The position numbers and the translations under genes are program-made. Under the pieces are notes generated by a model that was given only the letters and a program-made list of their open reading frames with translations, was not told the origin of the DNA and did no database searches. This document shows, one piece after another, positions 17,593-24,902 of a stretch of 51,620 nt of DNA (the first letter of the stretch is position 1; each line of letters begins with the position of its first letter). Source of the stretch: Candidatus Fermentibacterota bacterium (lineage in GTDB: Bacteria; Fermentibacterota; Fermentibacteria; Fermentibacterales; Fermentibacteraceae); assembly GCA_012523605.1 (NCBI GenBank), contig JAAYTY010000144.1:1-51620 (forward strand), given 5' to 3'.

Positions 17593-18990
17593 ATGGCGCC
17601 GGGCGGCCCGGGGAGAGTCGTAGTCCTGGGTGCCGGCCTCGCCGGCCTCAGCGCCGCCGACGTCCTCGTTTCTCACGGCGTGCGAACCGTCGTCGTCGAG
17701 AAGGAGGCCGCACCGGGAGGACTCGCCGCCACCTGCAGGGTCGGCGGATTCCATTTCGACTTCGGCCCCCACCGCTTCCACACCAGGAACCCCGCCGTCC
17801 TCGCCAGAGTGTCCGCCCTGCTGGGAGGCGACCTGCTCCAGGTAGAGAGGTTGAGCCGCATTCGTCTGCTCGACCGGTACTTCCTCTATCCCCTGAGCCT
17901 CGGAGACGTGCTCCGGAGGATGCCCCTCCGCAAGGGGGCCGCCATGATGGCCAGCTATATGGCCAGGAGGGGCAGGAGGCTCTTCGGCGGGCTTCCCGAC
18001 GACAGCTTCGAGACCTGGGTGGTCAACCGCTTCGGCCGCTGCCTCTACGACATCTACTTCGGTCCCTACACCGCCAAGCTCTGGGGGATCCCCCCTTCGA
18101 GCCTCTCGCCGGACTGGGCCAGCCAGCGCATAACAGTGCCCAGCCTCACGGGGCTCGTGAGGGAGACGCTCTTTCCCCGGGGGGAGAAGGGCGCCAGGAG
18201 CCTGGTGAGCACGTTCCACTACCCCAGGGGCGGCATCGGGAGGATCTCGGAGGCCTTCGCCGCGAGAGTGAGGGAGGGCGGGGGGGCCCTGATGACATCG
18301 GTCGAACCCCTCTCGATATCGCGCGGTCCCGGAGGATTCGTGGTGGAGACGACCGCAGGCGCATTGGAAGCCGACGGTCTGATAAGCTCGATTCCCGTGA
18401 CAAGGCTGGCCGAGCTCGCGGCCCCCATGCTGGACGAACGGTCCCGCGAGGCCGCCGCCTCGCTCTCATACAGGAGCATCGTGTTCGTCACGCTCAGGCT
18501 CGCGAAGCGTCCGGAACCGCGTGACCACTGGATCTACACACCGGAGGACTGCTACAGGTTCAACAGGCTCTCCATCCCGGAGAACTTCGATCCGTCGGTC
18601 TCGGAGTCCGGCGGGCAGGTCGTCTTCGAATTCACCTGCCAGGAGGGCGACCAGATCTGGAACGGGGGCGAAGCGCTGGCGGCGGAATGCGTGAGCGGAG
18701 GAGAGAGGCTCGGTCTCTTCCGGACCGGCGAGGTCATGGGGCATGCCGTCACGAGGCAGGCTCATGCCTACCCGATCTACGACAGGGGGTACGAGGTCAG
18801 ATCGGGAATCCTCCTCGAGGCTTTCGACGCCCTCCCCGGAATCGTCACGTGCGGGAGGCAGGGCCTTTTCCGCTACAACAACATGGACCACTCGATAGAG
18901 ATGGGCGAGTACGCAGCTCTCGAGCTCCTCGGCATCGGAACCCTTCGCGAGCGGTTCGACTGGACCAGAAGCACATGGGCCGACGGCTGA
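17593..18990 (+). CDS. FAD-dependent amine-oxidase-like oxidoreductase (UDP-galactopyranose-mutase/protoporphyrinogen-oxidase fold)
   Basis: 465 residues from the ATG at 17593, which has GGAG eight bases upstream; an in-frame ATG at 17575 would add six residues. VVVLGAGLAGLSAADVL is the FAD-binding GxGxxG fold, followed by EKEAAPGGLAATC and FDFGPHRFH, a motif seen in UDP-galactopyranose mutases and related flavoproteins. YDIYFGPYTAKLWG in the middle is also typical of this group, and YNNMDHSIEMG near the C-terminus forms the second FAD contact. These proteins act on sugar nucleotides, carotenoids or porphyrins. The envelope context favours a sugar or lipid substrate, but this is an inference. 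Confidence 0.85.
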   Translation: MAPGGPGRVVVLGAGLAGLSAADVLVSHGVRTVVVEKEAAPGGLAATCRVGGFHFDFGPHRFHTRNPAVLARVSALLGGDLLQVERLSRIRLLDRYFLYPLSLGDVLRRMPLRKGAAMMASYMARRGRRLFGGLPDDSFETWVVNRFGRCLYDIYFGPYTAKLWGIPPSSLSPDWASQRITVPSLTGLVRETLFPRGEKGARSLVSTFHYPRGGIGRISEAFAARVREGGGALMTSVEPLSISRGPGGFVVETTAGALEADGLISSIPVTRLAELAAPMLDERSREAAASLSYRSIVFVTLRLAKRPEPRDHWIYTPEDCYRFNRLSIPENFDPSVSESGGQVVFEFTCQEGDQIWNGGEALAAECVSGGERLGLFRTGEVMGHAVTRQAHAYPIYDRGYEVRSGILLEAFDALPGIVTCGRQGLFRYNNMDHSIEMGEYAALELLGIGTLRERFDWTRSTWADG

Positions 18991-19496
18991 CGCCGTTCAC
19001 GAGCCCCTCGGCCCGTGCCGCCGTGTTCGTCGTCGCGTCGCTCCCGGCGCTGGCGATGCTGGCCGCATCCCTTGTCCAGCCGGTGGTCGGAGGGGATTTC
19101 GGGGCGGCGCTGGGGCGCTTTCTGGGCTACACCTGTCACCGCCTGCCTCGGCGCTGCCTGACCCTTCCCTGGGGTCTGAGCGGGCTGTGCGCGAGATGCA
19201 CCGCGTTCTGGGCCGGGCTCGGGACCGGGACTGCCGTGACGGGCATTACGGGAATGGGCGTGCGCCGCCCCCTCGACGGGCTGGCCATGACCGCCCCGAT
19301 GGCGCTCGACGGGCTCCTCCAGGCTGTCGGACTCTACGAGAGCCTCAACGCCGTCCGGGTTGCGACCGGCCTGGCGGGAGGCTGGGGAACGGGCATCATG
19401 TTCGTCTGGCTGTTCTGCCTCCTGCTCGAAAGACGCTTCCCCGCCCGTGACCGGATCCGGCAGACCGGCCGGAGAGCGCGGAACCGCCGGGCCTGA
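18975..19496 (+). CDS. DUF2085 membrane protein
   Basis: 173 residues from the ATG at 18975, overlapping the flavoprotein gene by 16 bases. Three or four hydrophobic segments are visible. YTCHRLPRRCL and GLCARCTAFWAG match the conserved CHxxPxR and CARCTG motifs of DUF2085, which look like a metal or disulfide site next to the membrane. The C-terminus is strongly basic. The family has no established function. The frame continues upstream inside the flavoprotein gene, but without a better start. Confidence 0.8.
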   Translation: MGRRLTPFTSPSARAAVFVVASLPALAMLAASLVQPVVGGDFGAALGRFLGYTCHRLPRRCLTLPWGLSGLCARCTAFWAGLGTGTAVTGITGMGVRRPLDGLAMTAPMALDGLLQAVGLYESLNAVRVATGLAGGWGTGIMFVWLFCLLLERRFPARDRIRQTGRRARNRRA

Positions 19497-19503
19497 CAGC
19501 CCG

Positions 19504-19526
19504 GGCCGGCCCCGGACCCGCCGGCC
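19504..19526 (+). terminator. GC-rich hairpin ending the 9173-19496 gene run
   Basis: GGCCGGC (19504-19510) pairs perfectly with GCCGGCC (19520-19526) across a nine-base loop, seven bases after the stop codon. There is no T-run. Its position between a stop codon and a strong promoter-like site supports a transcription boundary. Confidence 0.45.
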
Positions 19527-19533
19527 GTCGGTG

Positions 19534-19562
19534 TTGACAAATCATACCGCCGTATGAAGATT
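19534..19562 (+). promoter_or_regulatory. promoter with an operator-like palindrome in its spacer
   Basis: A perfect TTGACA (-35) lies at 19534-19539. AAGATT at 19557-19562, 17 bases later, is a weak -10. Between them TCATAC-CGCC-GTATGA (19542-19557) is a perfect 6-base inverted repeat. A repressor bound here would block RNA polymerase. The site lies about 125 bases upstream of the GTPase-kor operon. Confidence 0.5.
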
Positions 19563-19687
19563 CTGGACCGGCCGGGCCTTCGAGGATCGGCCGCTTTCAC
19601 CTGTCGGGAGAGGCCGGGCTCCGTCGTCTCGGGCCCGCTGTTGCTTTCCTGCAAGAACGCACCACACTTGCGGAAAGGACGAGGTCC

Positions 19688-21037
19688 ATGCTGAAGAGAA
19701 AAGTGCTGATACTCGGCGCGGCAGGGCGCGACTTCCACAACTTCAACACGGTTTTCAGGGGGAACGAGTCTTTCGAGGTCGTGGCCTTCACCGCCGCTCA
19801 GATTCCCGACATCGCCGGCAGGAGGTATCCGTCCGAGCTGGCAGGCGGCCTTTACCCCGGAGGAATCCCGATCATCCCCGAGAACGAACTCGAGGAGACC
19901 ATCGCCTCGCGTTCGGTGGACCTGTGCGTGATGGCCTACTCCGACGTGTCGGACAGCCACGTGATGGCGCTGGCAAGCCGCTGCAACGCGGCTGGAGCGG
20001 ATTTCACGATGATCGGCGTGCGCTCGACCATGCTGCAGAGCGGCAAGCCGGTGATCGCGGTGACAGCGGTCCGAACCGGCTGCGGCAAGAGCCAGACCAC
20101 CCGCAGGGTGGCCGAACTGCTCCGTGCGGCCGGGAAGAAGGTCGTCGTCGTCCGCCATCCGATGCCCTACGGTGATCTGGCGGCCCAGAAGGTCCAGCGC
20201 TTCGCAACGATAAAGGATCTCGAGAAGCACCGCTGCACCATAGAGGAGATGGAGGAGTACGAGCCCCACATCGCCCGCGGCATGGTCGTCTACGCCGGAG
20301 TGGACTACGAAGCGATCCTTCGCGAGGCCGAGAAGGAGGCCGACATCGTCCTCTGGGACGGCGGCAACAACGACACCTCCTTCTTCAGGCCCGACCTCAC
20401 GATAACCGTGGTGGATCCCCACAGGCCCGGAGACGAGATCTCCTACTACCCCGGCCAGACCAACCTCAGGCTCGCCGACGTGGTGGTCATCAACAAGATC
20501 GACTCGGCCTACCCCGAGGACGTCAACGAGGTGCGCGGCAACGTCCGTCGGACGAATCCCCGCGCGCGGATAATCGAAGCCGCCAGCCCCGTGAGCGTGT
20601 CCGATCCGGGCGTCATCCTGGGGAAGACCGTTCTGGTGGTCGAGGACGGCCCGACCCTCACCCACGGGGACATGGAGTACGGCGCGGGCTTCGTGGCGGC
20701 CGAGCGCTTCGGGGCGACCGGCACGGTGGATCCCCGCGAGTTCGCGGTTGGATCCATCGCCGACACGTTCGACAGGTACTATGCCGATCGTGAGGAAGCC
20801 CTGGTGCTCCCCGCGATGGGCTACGGCGCCGAGCAGATGAAGGACCTGGAGGCCACGATCCGGAACTGCGAATGCGACGCAGTCATAGTCGCGACTCCGA
20901 TAGACCTCGGCCGGGTCATAAGGATCGACAAGCCATTCGTAAGGGTGACGTACGACCTCGAGGAGATTGGAAAGCCCGACCTGGCGGAGGTGCTGGAGCC
21001 CTTCACCGGGGCGGGTAAGCCGCGGAAGGGGATGTAG
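19688..21037 (+). CDS. cyclic 2,3-diphosphoglycerate synthetase-like GTPase
   Basis: 449 residues. The N-terminus KVLILGAAGRDFHNFNTVFRG is typical of the predicted-GTPase family that includes the archaeal cyclic 2,3-diphosphoglycerate synthetase (about 460 residues). RTGCGKSQTTR (130-140) is the P-loop, WDGGNNDTSFF holds the metal-binding Asp residues, and VVINKID is the guanine-specificity motif. In Methanothermus the enzyme makes the cyclic thermolyte from 2,3-diphosphoglycerate; bacterial relatives have not, to my knowledge, been tested. The ATG has AAAGGACGAGG upstream. Two bases separate its stop from the ferredoxin subunit gene of the kor operon, so the two are probably linked in function as well as transcription. 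Confidence 0.82.
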   Translation: MLKRKVLILGAAGRDFHNFNTVFRGNESFEVVAFTAAQIPDIAGRRYPSELAGGLYPGGIPIIPENELEETIASRSVDLCVMAYSDVSDSHVMALASRCNAAGADFTMIGVRSTMLQSGKPVIAVTAVRTGCGKSQTTRRVAELLRAAGKKVVVVRHPMPYGDLAAQKVQRFATIKDLEKHRCTIEEMEEYEPHIARGMVVYAGVDYEAILREAEKEADIVLWDGGNNDTSFFRPDLTITVVDPHRPGDEISYYPGQTNLRLADVVVINKIDSAYPEDVNEVRGNVRRTNPRARIIEAASPVSVSDPGVILGKTVLVVEDGPTLTHGDMEYGAGFVAAERFGATGTVDPREFAVGSIADTFDRYYADREEALVLPAMGYGAEQMKDLEATIRNCECDAVIVATPIDLGRVIRIDKPFVRVTYDLEEIGKPDLAEVLEPFTGAGKPRKGM

Positions 21038-21039
21038 GG

Positions 21040-21357
21040 ATGCGGGAGGTCTCCGGAGAGGGTTCCAGGGAGACGCCCCCCCCCGCAACCGAAGAGGCTG
21101 CCGGGAGGGACGGCGGAAAGGACCGCGGGGAGGTTCGGTCCTACGTCCACATCTTCCACGAGTGGTGCAAGGGCTGCGGGATATGCGTGGCCTTCTGCCC
21201 GAAGAAGGTGCTGGAGATGGGCCGGGGGCAGAAGGCGCACGTTGTGCACCCCGAGCTGTGCATCAAGTGCTACATGTGCGCCCGCCGCTGCCCCGACCTT
21301 GCGGTGACAGTGACCGAGGAGCTCGAGAGGATGCGGGAGGAGGGCGAGACCGAATGA
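21040..21357 (+). CDS. korD: 2-oxoacid:ferredoxin oxidoreductase, ferredoxin (delta) subunit
   Basis: 105 residues. Cys 43, 46, 49 and 53 (CKGCGICVAFC) and Cys 74, 77, 80 and 84 (CIKCYMCARRC) bind two [4Fe-4S] clusters that pass electrons from the thiamine site to external ferredoxin. The first 35 residues are low-complexity and charged, longer than in most KorD proteins. It lies first in a korDABC order and overlaps korA by ATGA. Confidence 0.93.
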   Translation: MREVSGEGSRETPPPATEEAAGRDGGKDRGEVRSYVHIFHEWCKGCGICVAFCPKKVLEMGRGQKAHVVHPELCIKCYMCARRCPDLAVTVTEELERMREEGETE

Positions 21358-22496
21358 CCGTTCCCTGGGGAGAGACCAGGCTGGTGCAGGGCAACGAGGC
21401 CGTGGCCCTCGGAGCCCTGGCCAGCGGAGTGAGGTTCTTCGGCGGATATCCCATCACACCCTCCACCGAGATCGCCGAGATCCTGGCCCGCGAGCTTCCC
21501 AGGCTCGGGGGCGTTTTCATCCAGATGGAGGACGAGATCGCGAGCATCAGCGCCGTCATGGGCGCCAGCCTCGCCGGTGCGAAATCCATGACAGCCACCA
21601 GCGGGCCCGGTTTCAGCCTGATGCAGGAGGGTCTGGGATTCGGCTGCATCGCCGAGATCCCGTTCGTCCTGGTCGACGTCATGCGCGCAGGCCCCTCGAC
21701 CGGTCTCCCCACGCAGGTCTCTCAGGGCGACGTGATGCAGGCCCGCTGGGGAACCCACGGCGACCATCCCGCCGTAGTCCTCGCACCGGCCACGGTGCGC
21801 GAGTGCTTCGATCTCACCATAAGGGCCTTCAACCTCTCCGAGACGTTCCGCACCCCCGTCATCCTGCTCTCGGACGAGGTCATCGGGCACATGCGCGAAC
21901 GCGTCACCTTCCCCCGCCGGGAGGAGGTGGAGGTGATCGAGAGACCTGTGCCCGAGACCCCGAAGGAGTGGTACGAGCACTACCATCCTACGGCCTCGAA
22001 CGTCTCGCCCATGGCGTGCTACGGCTCCGGCTACCGCTTCCACGTGACGGGGCTCACCCACGACAGGCAGGGCTTCCCCACGAGGCGCCGCGACGAGGTC
22101 AACGAGATGATGGAACGCCTGAAGCACAAGGTCGCGAGGCGCCTCGACGAGCTCGTCGAGGTGAAGATGCACGACGTGGAGCACTCGAGGGTGGTGATCT
22201 TCGCCTACGGCTCGGTGGTGAGGTCCGCGAAGGCCGCCCAGGTCATGCTGGAGAAGAAGCACAGGAGGGTCGGGGTCTTCAGGCCCGTCACCCTTTGGCC
22301 CTTCCCCGACAGGGAGGTGAAGCAGCACCTCGACGAGAAGGACGTGATCATAGTCCCCGAGCTCAACCAGGGGCAGCTCATCCACGAAGTCGAGAGGCTG
22401 ACTTCCGACACCGTCAGGGTGATACCCGTCCAGCGCGTGGACGGGTACGAGATCACGCCCGACGAGATAGTCGCCGCGGCCATGGAGGTGATGTGA
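21354..22496 (+). CDS. korA: 2-oxoacid:ferredoxin oxidoreductase, alpha subunit
   Basis: 380 residues from the ATG at 21354, which overlaps the korD stop. LVQGNEAVALGALASGVRFF and GYPITPSTEI (about 31-40) are the hallmark of the alpha subunit of the 2-oxoglutarate-type family; TATSGPGFSLM and the long C-terminal transketolase-like domain (VPELNQGQL) follow. The complex oxidises a 2-oxoacid with CoA to an acyl-CoA, CO2 and reduced ferredoxin, or runs in reverse. The subunit order and split are those of KorABCD, but 2-oxoglutarate, 2-oxoisovalerate or pyruvate cannot be separated from sequence alone. Confidence 0.93.
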   Translation: MTVPWGETRLVQGNEAVALGALASGVRFFGGYPITPSTEIAEILARELPRLGGVFIQMEDEIASISAVMGASLAGAKSMTATSGPGFSLMQEGLGFGCIAEIPFVLVDVMRAGPSTGLPTQVSQGDVMQARWGTHGDHPAVVLAPATVRECFDLTIRAFNLSETFRTPVILLSDEVIGHMRERVTFPRREEVEVIERPVPETPKEWYEHYHPTASNVSPMACYGSGYRFHVTGLTHDRQGFPTRRRDEVNEMMERLKHKVARRLDELVEVKMHDVEHSRVVIFAYGSVVRSAKAAQVMLEKKHRRVGVFRPVTLWPFPDREVKQHLDEKDVIIVPELNQGQLIHEVERLTSDTVRVIPVQRVDGYEITPDEIVAAAMEVM

Positions 22497-23338
22497 TGCC
22501 GGCCGAGTTTCCCTACGAGCACAAGTATCTGAGGGCCAAGAAGAAGTTCCCCCACGTGTGGTGCCCGGGATGCGGCATCGGCATAGTGATGGGATCCATA
22601 ATCCGGGCCGTCGACAGCCTGGGATGGAGCAAGAACGAGGTCATGGTCGTCTCGGGCATCGGATGCACCTCCCGCATGCCCGTCTATCTCGACTTCAACA
22701 CTCTGCACACGATGCACGGAAGGGCGCTGGCCTTCGCCACGGGGATAAAGCTCGCCAACCCCGAACTCAGGATCATCGCCGTGATGGGCGACGGCGACGC
22801 GCTGGCGATCGGCGGCAACCACATCATCCACTCCGCGCGCAGGAACATCGACATCACCGCCGTGATAGTGAACAACTACAACTACGGGATGACGGGCGGA
22901 CAGCACTCGCCCACAACCCCGCTCGAGAAGATCACGAAGACCTCTCCTTACGGAATGGTCGAGCCCGAATTCGACATCTGCGAGCTCCTGAAGGCCGCAG
23001 GAAGCGTGTTCGTCGCGCGCGGTACGGTGTACCACGTGATCGAACTCGACGGGCTCATAAGGAAGGCCCTCGAGAAGAAGGGCTTCAGCGTCGTCGAGGC
23101 CATCTCGCCCTGCCCCACCAACTACGGCAGGGACAACAGGCTGGGCGACGCCGTCAGGATGATGGAGTCCCTCAGGGACGACTCGGTCAACGTGGCCCAG
23201 GCCGCCCGCATGAAGCCGGAGGAGCTCGCGGGGAAGATCGTGAGGGGAGTCCTCGCGGACAGGGAGGCGCCCGAGTACACCGATCTCTACCTCGAACTCT
23301 GCCGCAGGGTGCGGTCTTCGGGGGAGGTCGGGGAATGA
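22496..23338 (+). CDS. korB: 2-oxoacid:ferredoxin oxidoreductase, beta (thiamine-diphosphate) subunit
   Basis: 280 residues. The ATG shares a base with the korA stop (TGATG). WCPGCGIGIV near residue 22 supplies Cys ligands or a TPP contact; GDGDALAIGGNH with the later VIVNNYNYGMTGGQ is the thiamine-diphosphate and magnesium site, and the SPTTP motif is family-specific. SGIGCTSRMP (about 61-70) contributes another conserved Cys. All expected residues are present, so the subunit should be active. It pairs with korA to form the catalytic unit. Confidence 0.94.
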   Translation: MPAEFPYEHKYLRAKKKFPHVWCPGCGIGIVMGSIIRAVDSLGWSKNEVMVVSGIGCTSRMPVYLDFNTLHTMHGRALAFATGIKLANPELRIIAVMGDGDALAIGGNHIIHSARRNIDITAVIVNNYNYGMTGGQHSPTTPLEKITKTSPYGMVEPEFDICELLKAAGSVFVARGTVYHVIELDGLIRKALEKKGFSVVEAISPCPTNYGRDNRLGDAVRMMESLRDDSVNVAQAARMKPEELAGKIVRGVLADREAPEYTDLYLELCRRVRSSGEVGE

Positions 23339-23961
23339 GATACGCCGAGATAAGGCTGAGCGGCTCGGGAGGGCAGGGTCTGGGCCTGGCCGGCCGCATA
23401 CTCTCCGAAGTGGCGATGGCCGAGGACTTCAACGTATGCCAGACGCAGAGCTACGGGCCTGAGGCGCGCGGAGGCGCCAGCCGCACCGACGTGATAGTGT
23501 CCCGTGATGAGATACTTTTCCCCAACTGCCGCGAGATCGACGTTCTCCTCGCCATGAACCAGGAGAGCTGCGACACCTTCGGCGAAGAGGTGAAGGAGAC
23601 GGGGATCGTCATCGTGGATTCCACGTTCTGCGACCAGACTCCGGCCGTCGGCACGGTCTACAGGTATCCGTTCACGCGGGTGGCTGTCGAGAAGTTCGAG
23701 TCCGCTCTCACGGCGAACATGATAGCCCTCGGCGTCCTCGCCTCGATCACGAGGTACTTCCCGTTCGAGGCCTGGAAGAGGGTCATATCCGCACGGACGC
23801 CCGAGCGCTTCCGCAGGGTCAACCTGGAGGCCTTCGAGTTCGGATGCGCCGAGGGCCGCACGCTGGTGAAGGAGCAGTCCGAGAACAGGCCCGTGGTCTG
23901 GGATCGGAAGGCTCCGGTGCCGCCCGGTCTGAAGAGAAAGCAGCGAGGCAGGCAGTCCTGA
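23335..23961 (+). CDS. korC: 2-oxoacid:ferredoxin oxidoreductase, gamma subunit
   Basis: 208 residues from the ATG at 23335, overlapping korB by ATGA. EIRLSGSGGQGLGLAGRIL and QSYGPEARGGASRTDVIVS are the two signatures of the gamma domain, which binds CoA and completes the enzyme. The C-terminal 25 residues are basic and proline-rich, a tail not usual for KorC. It is the last gene of the operon and is followed by a strong hairpin. Confidence 0.93.
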   Translation: MRYAEIRLSGSGGQGLGLAGRILSEVAMAEDFNVCQTQSYGPEARGGASRTDVIVSRDEILFPNCREIDVLLAMNQESCDTFGEEVKETGIVIVDSTFCDQTPAVGTVYRYPFTRVAVEKFESALTANMIALGVLASITRYFPFEAWKRVISARTPERFRRVNLEAFEFGCAEGRTLVKEQSENRPVVWDRKAPVPPGLKRKQRGRQS

Positions 23962-23970
23962 CGCCGAATC

Positions 23971-23995
23971 GAGCCGGGGAGCCTTTCCCCGGCTC
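23971..23995 (+). terminator. strong hairpin at the end of the kor operon
   Basis: GAGCCGGGGA (23971-23980) pairs perfectly over ten bases with TCCCCGGCTC (23986-23995), with a five-base loop. It starts 10 bases after the korC stop. The T-run is missing (CGCCTCCG follows), so it may need Rho or may protect the 3' end of the mRNA. Confidence 0.6.
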
Positions 23996-24106
23996 GCCTC
24001 CGTCCCTCACGCGACGGACCGTTTCCCGGACATCGCAGACCGCCGCAGGATGTTCACGAAACTTGCCGGATACCCGGCGGCGCGCGGGGTTTCCGGCCAT
24101 AGGCTC

Positions 24107-24134
24107 TTGCCGCGCACAGCCCGCCCCTTATATT
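24107..24134 (+). promoter_or_regulatory. promoter of the feo operon
   Basis: TTGCCG at 24107-24112 and TATATT at 24129-24134, separated by 16 bases, fit a sigma70-type promoter. The -10 overlaps the palindrome at 24133-24146, so a bound repressor would cover the start of transcription. The regulator gene starts 40 bases downstream. Confidence 0.55.
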
Positions 24135-24146
24135 AGGCATGCCTAA
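24133..24146 (+). promoter_or_regulatory. DtxR-type iron box (operator)
   Basis: TTAGGCATGCCTAA is a perfect 14-base palindrome. It resembles the half-sites of the DtxR/IdeR operator (TTAGG...CCTAA). It lies on the promoter of a DtxR-family regulator and feoB, so iron-dependent autoregulation is the simplest reading. The direct evidence is the palindrome; the binding protein is inferred. Confidence 0.7.
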
Positions 24147-24173
24147 CAATCGAGATGACCCCGGAGGTGCGGC

Positions 24174-24902
24174 ATGGAGAAGCAGGCTGCTCTTACGGAG
24201 AGCATGGAGGACTACCTGCTCTCCGTCTACAGGATAGTGCGATCCGGTCGGAAGCCGCGCGTCACCGACATTGCGAAGAACAGGTCCGTGAGCCCGGCGA
24301 GCGTATGCCAGGCCCTCCGGAAGCTCGACAGGGACGGCCTCGTCCGCTACTCCTCGGGAAGGAGCATCACCCTCACCGGGGAGGGCGCGAAGGCGGCCCA
24401 GAGGCTGGCGTCGCGGCACGACTTCCTGCTGTTCTTCCTCCGCGACATCCTGGGCGTCGAGCCCTCCGCGGCCGAGAGCGACGCCTGTGCGCTCGAGCAC
24501 CACGTGAGTTCCGACACCCTCTCCCATCTCGTGGCCTTCGCCCAGTTCACCGAGCTCCGGATGCTCGGAGGGGACAAGATCGGCGCCGCGTTCAGGGGCG
24601 CCGAGCCCACCGGCTGCCTCGCCGCGGCTCCGCCCGGCCGGTGCAGGAGGCGCAGGGGCGGTATGGGCCTCGCGCTGTCCGACCTCCCTCCGGGGGCCAG
24701 GGCGCGCATACTGCATCTGCACTCCGACTGCACCGCGAGGCAGAGGCTCGCCGAGATGGGGCTCCTTCCAGGAGTCGAGGTGGAGGTGGTCCGCCGCGCC
24801 CCGCTGGGAGGGCCGGTGGAGATAAGGCTCGAGAACTCCTCCCTGACCCTTCGCAGGCGCGAGGCCGCGTCCGTCGAGGTCGAGGAGGCTCCTGCCGAGT
24901 GA
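24174..24902 (+). CDS. DtxR/MntR-family iron-dependent regulator with C-terminal FeoA domain
   Basis: 242 residues. Residues about 7-70 are a winged helix (ESMEDYLLSVYRI at 10-21 is the family N-terminus). The dimerisation domain has HDFLLFFLRDILG and CALEHHVS: Cys105, Glu108 and His109 align with the DtxR metal ligands C102, E105 and H106, and Met11 and His82 may complete the sites. Residues about 164-238 (LSDLPPGARARIL, RLAEMGLLPGVEVEVV) are an SH3-like FeoA domain. DtxR itself has a related C-terminal domain, but here the match is to true FeoA, and no separate feoA gene exists. The regulator may both repress the operon and act as the FeoA partner of FeoB. It overlaps feoB by GTGA. Confidence 0.88.
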   Translation: MEKQAALTESMEDYLLSVYRIVRSGRKPRVTDIAKNRSVSPASVCQALRKLDRDGLVRYSSGRSITLTGEGAKAAQRLASRHDFLLFFLRDILGVEPSAAESDACALEHHVSSDTLSHLVAFAQFTELRMLGGDKIGAAFRGAEPTGCLAAAPPGRCRRRRGGMGLALSDLPPGARARILHLHSDCTARQRLAEMGLLPGVEVEVVRRAPLGGPVEIRLENSSLTLRRREAASVEVEEAPAE

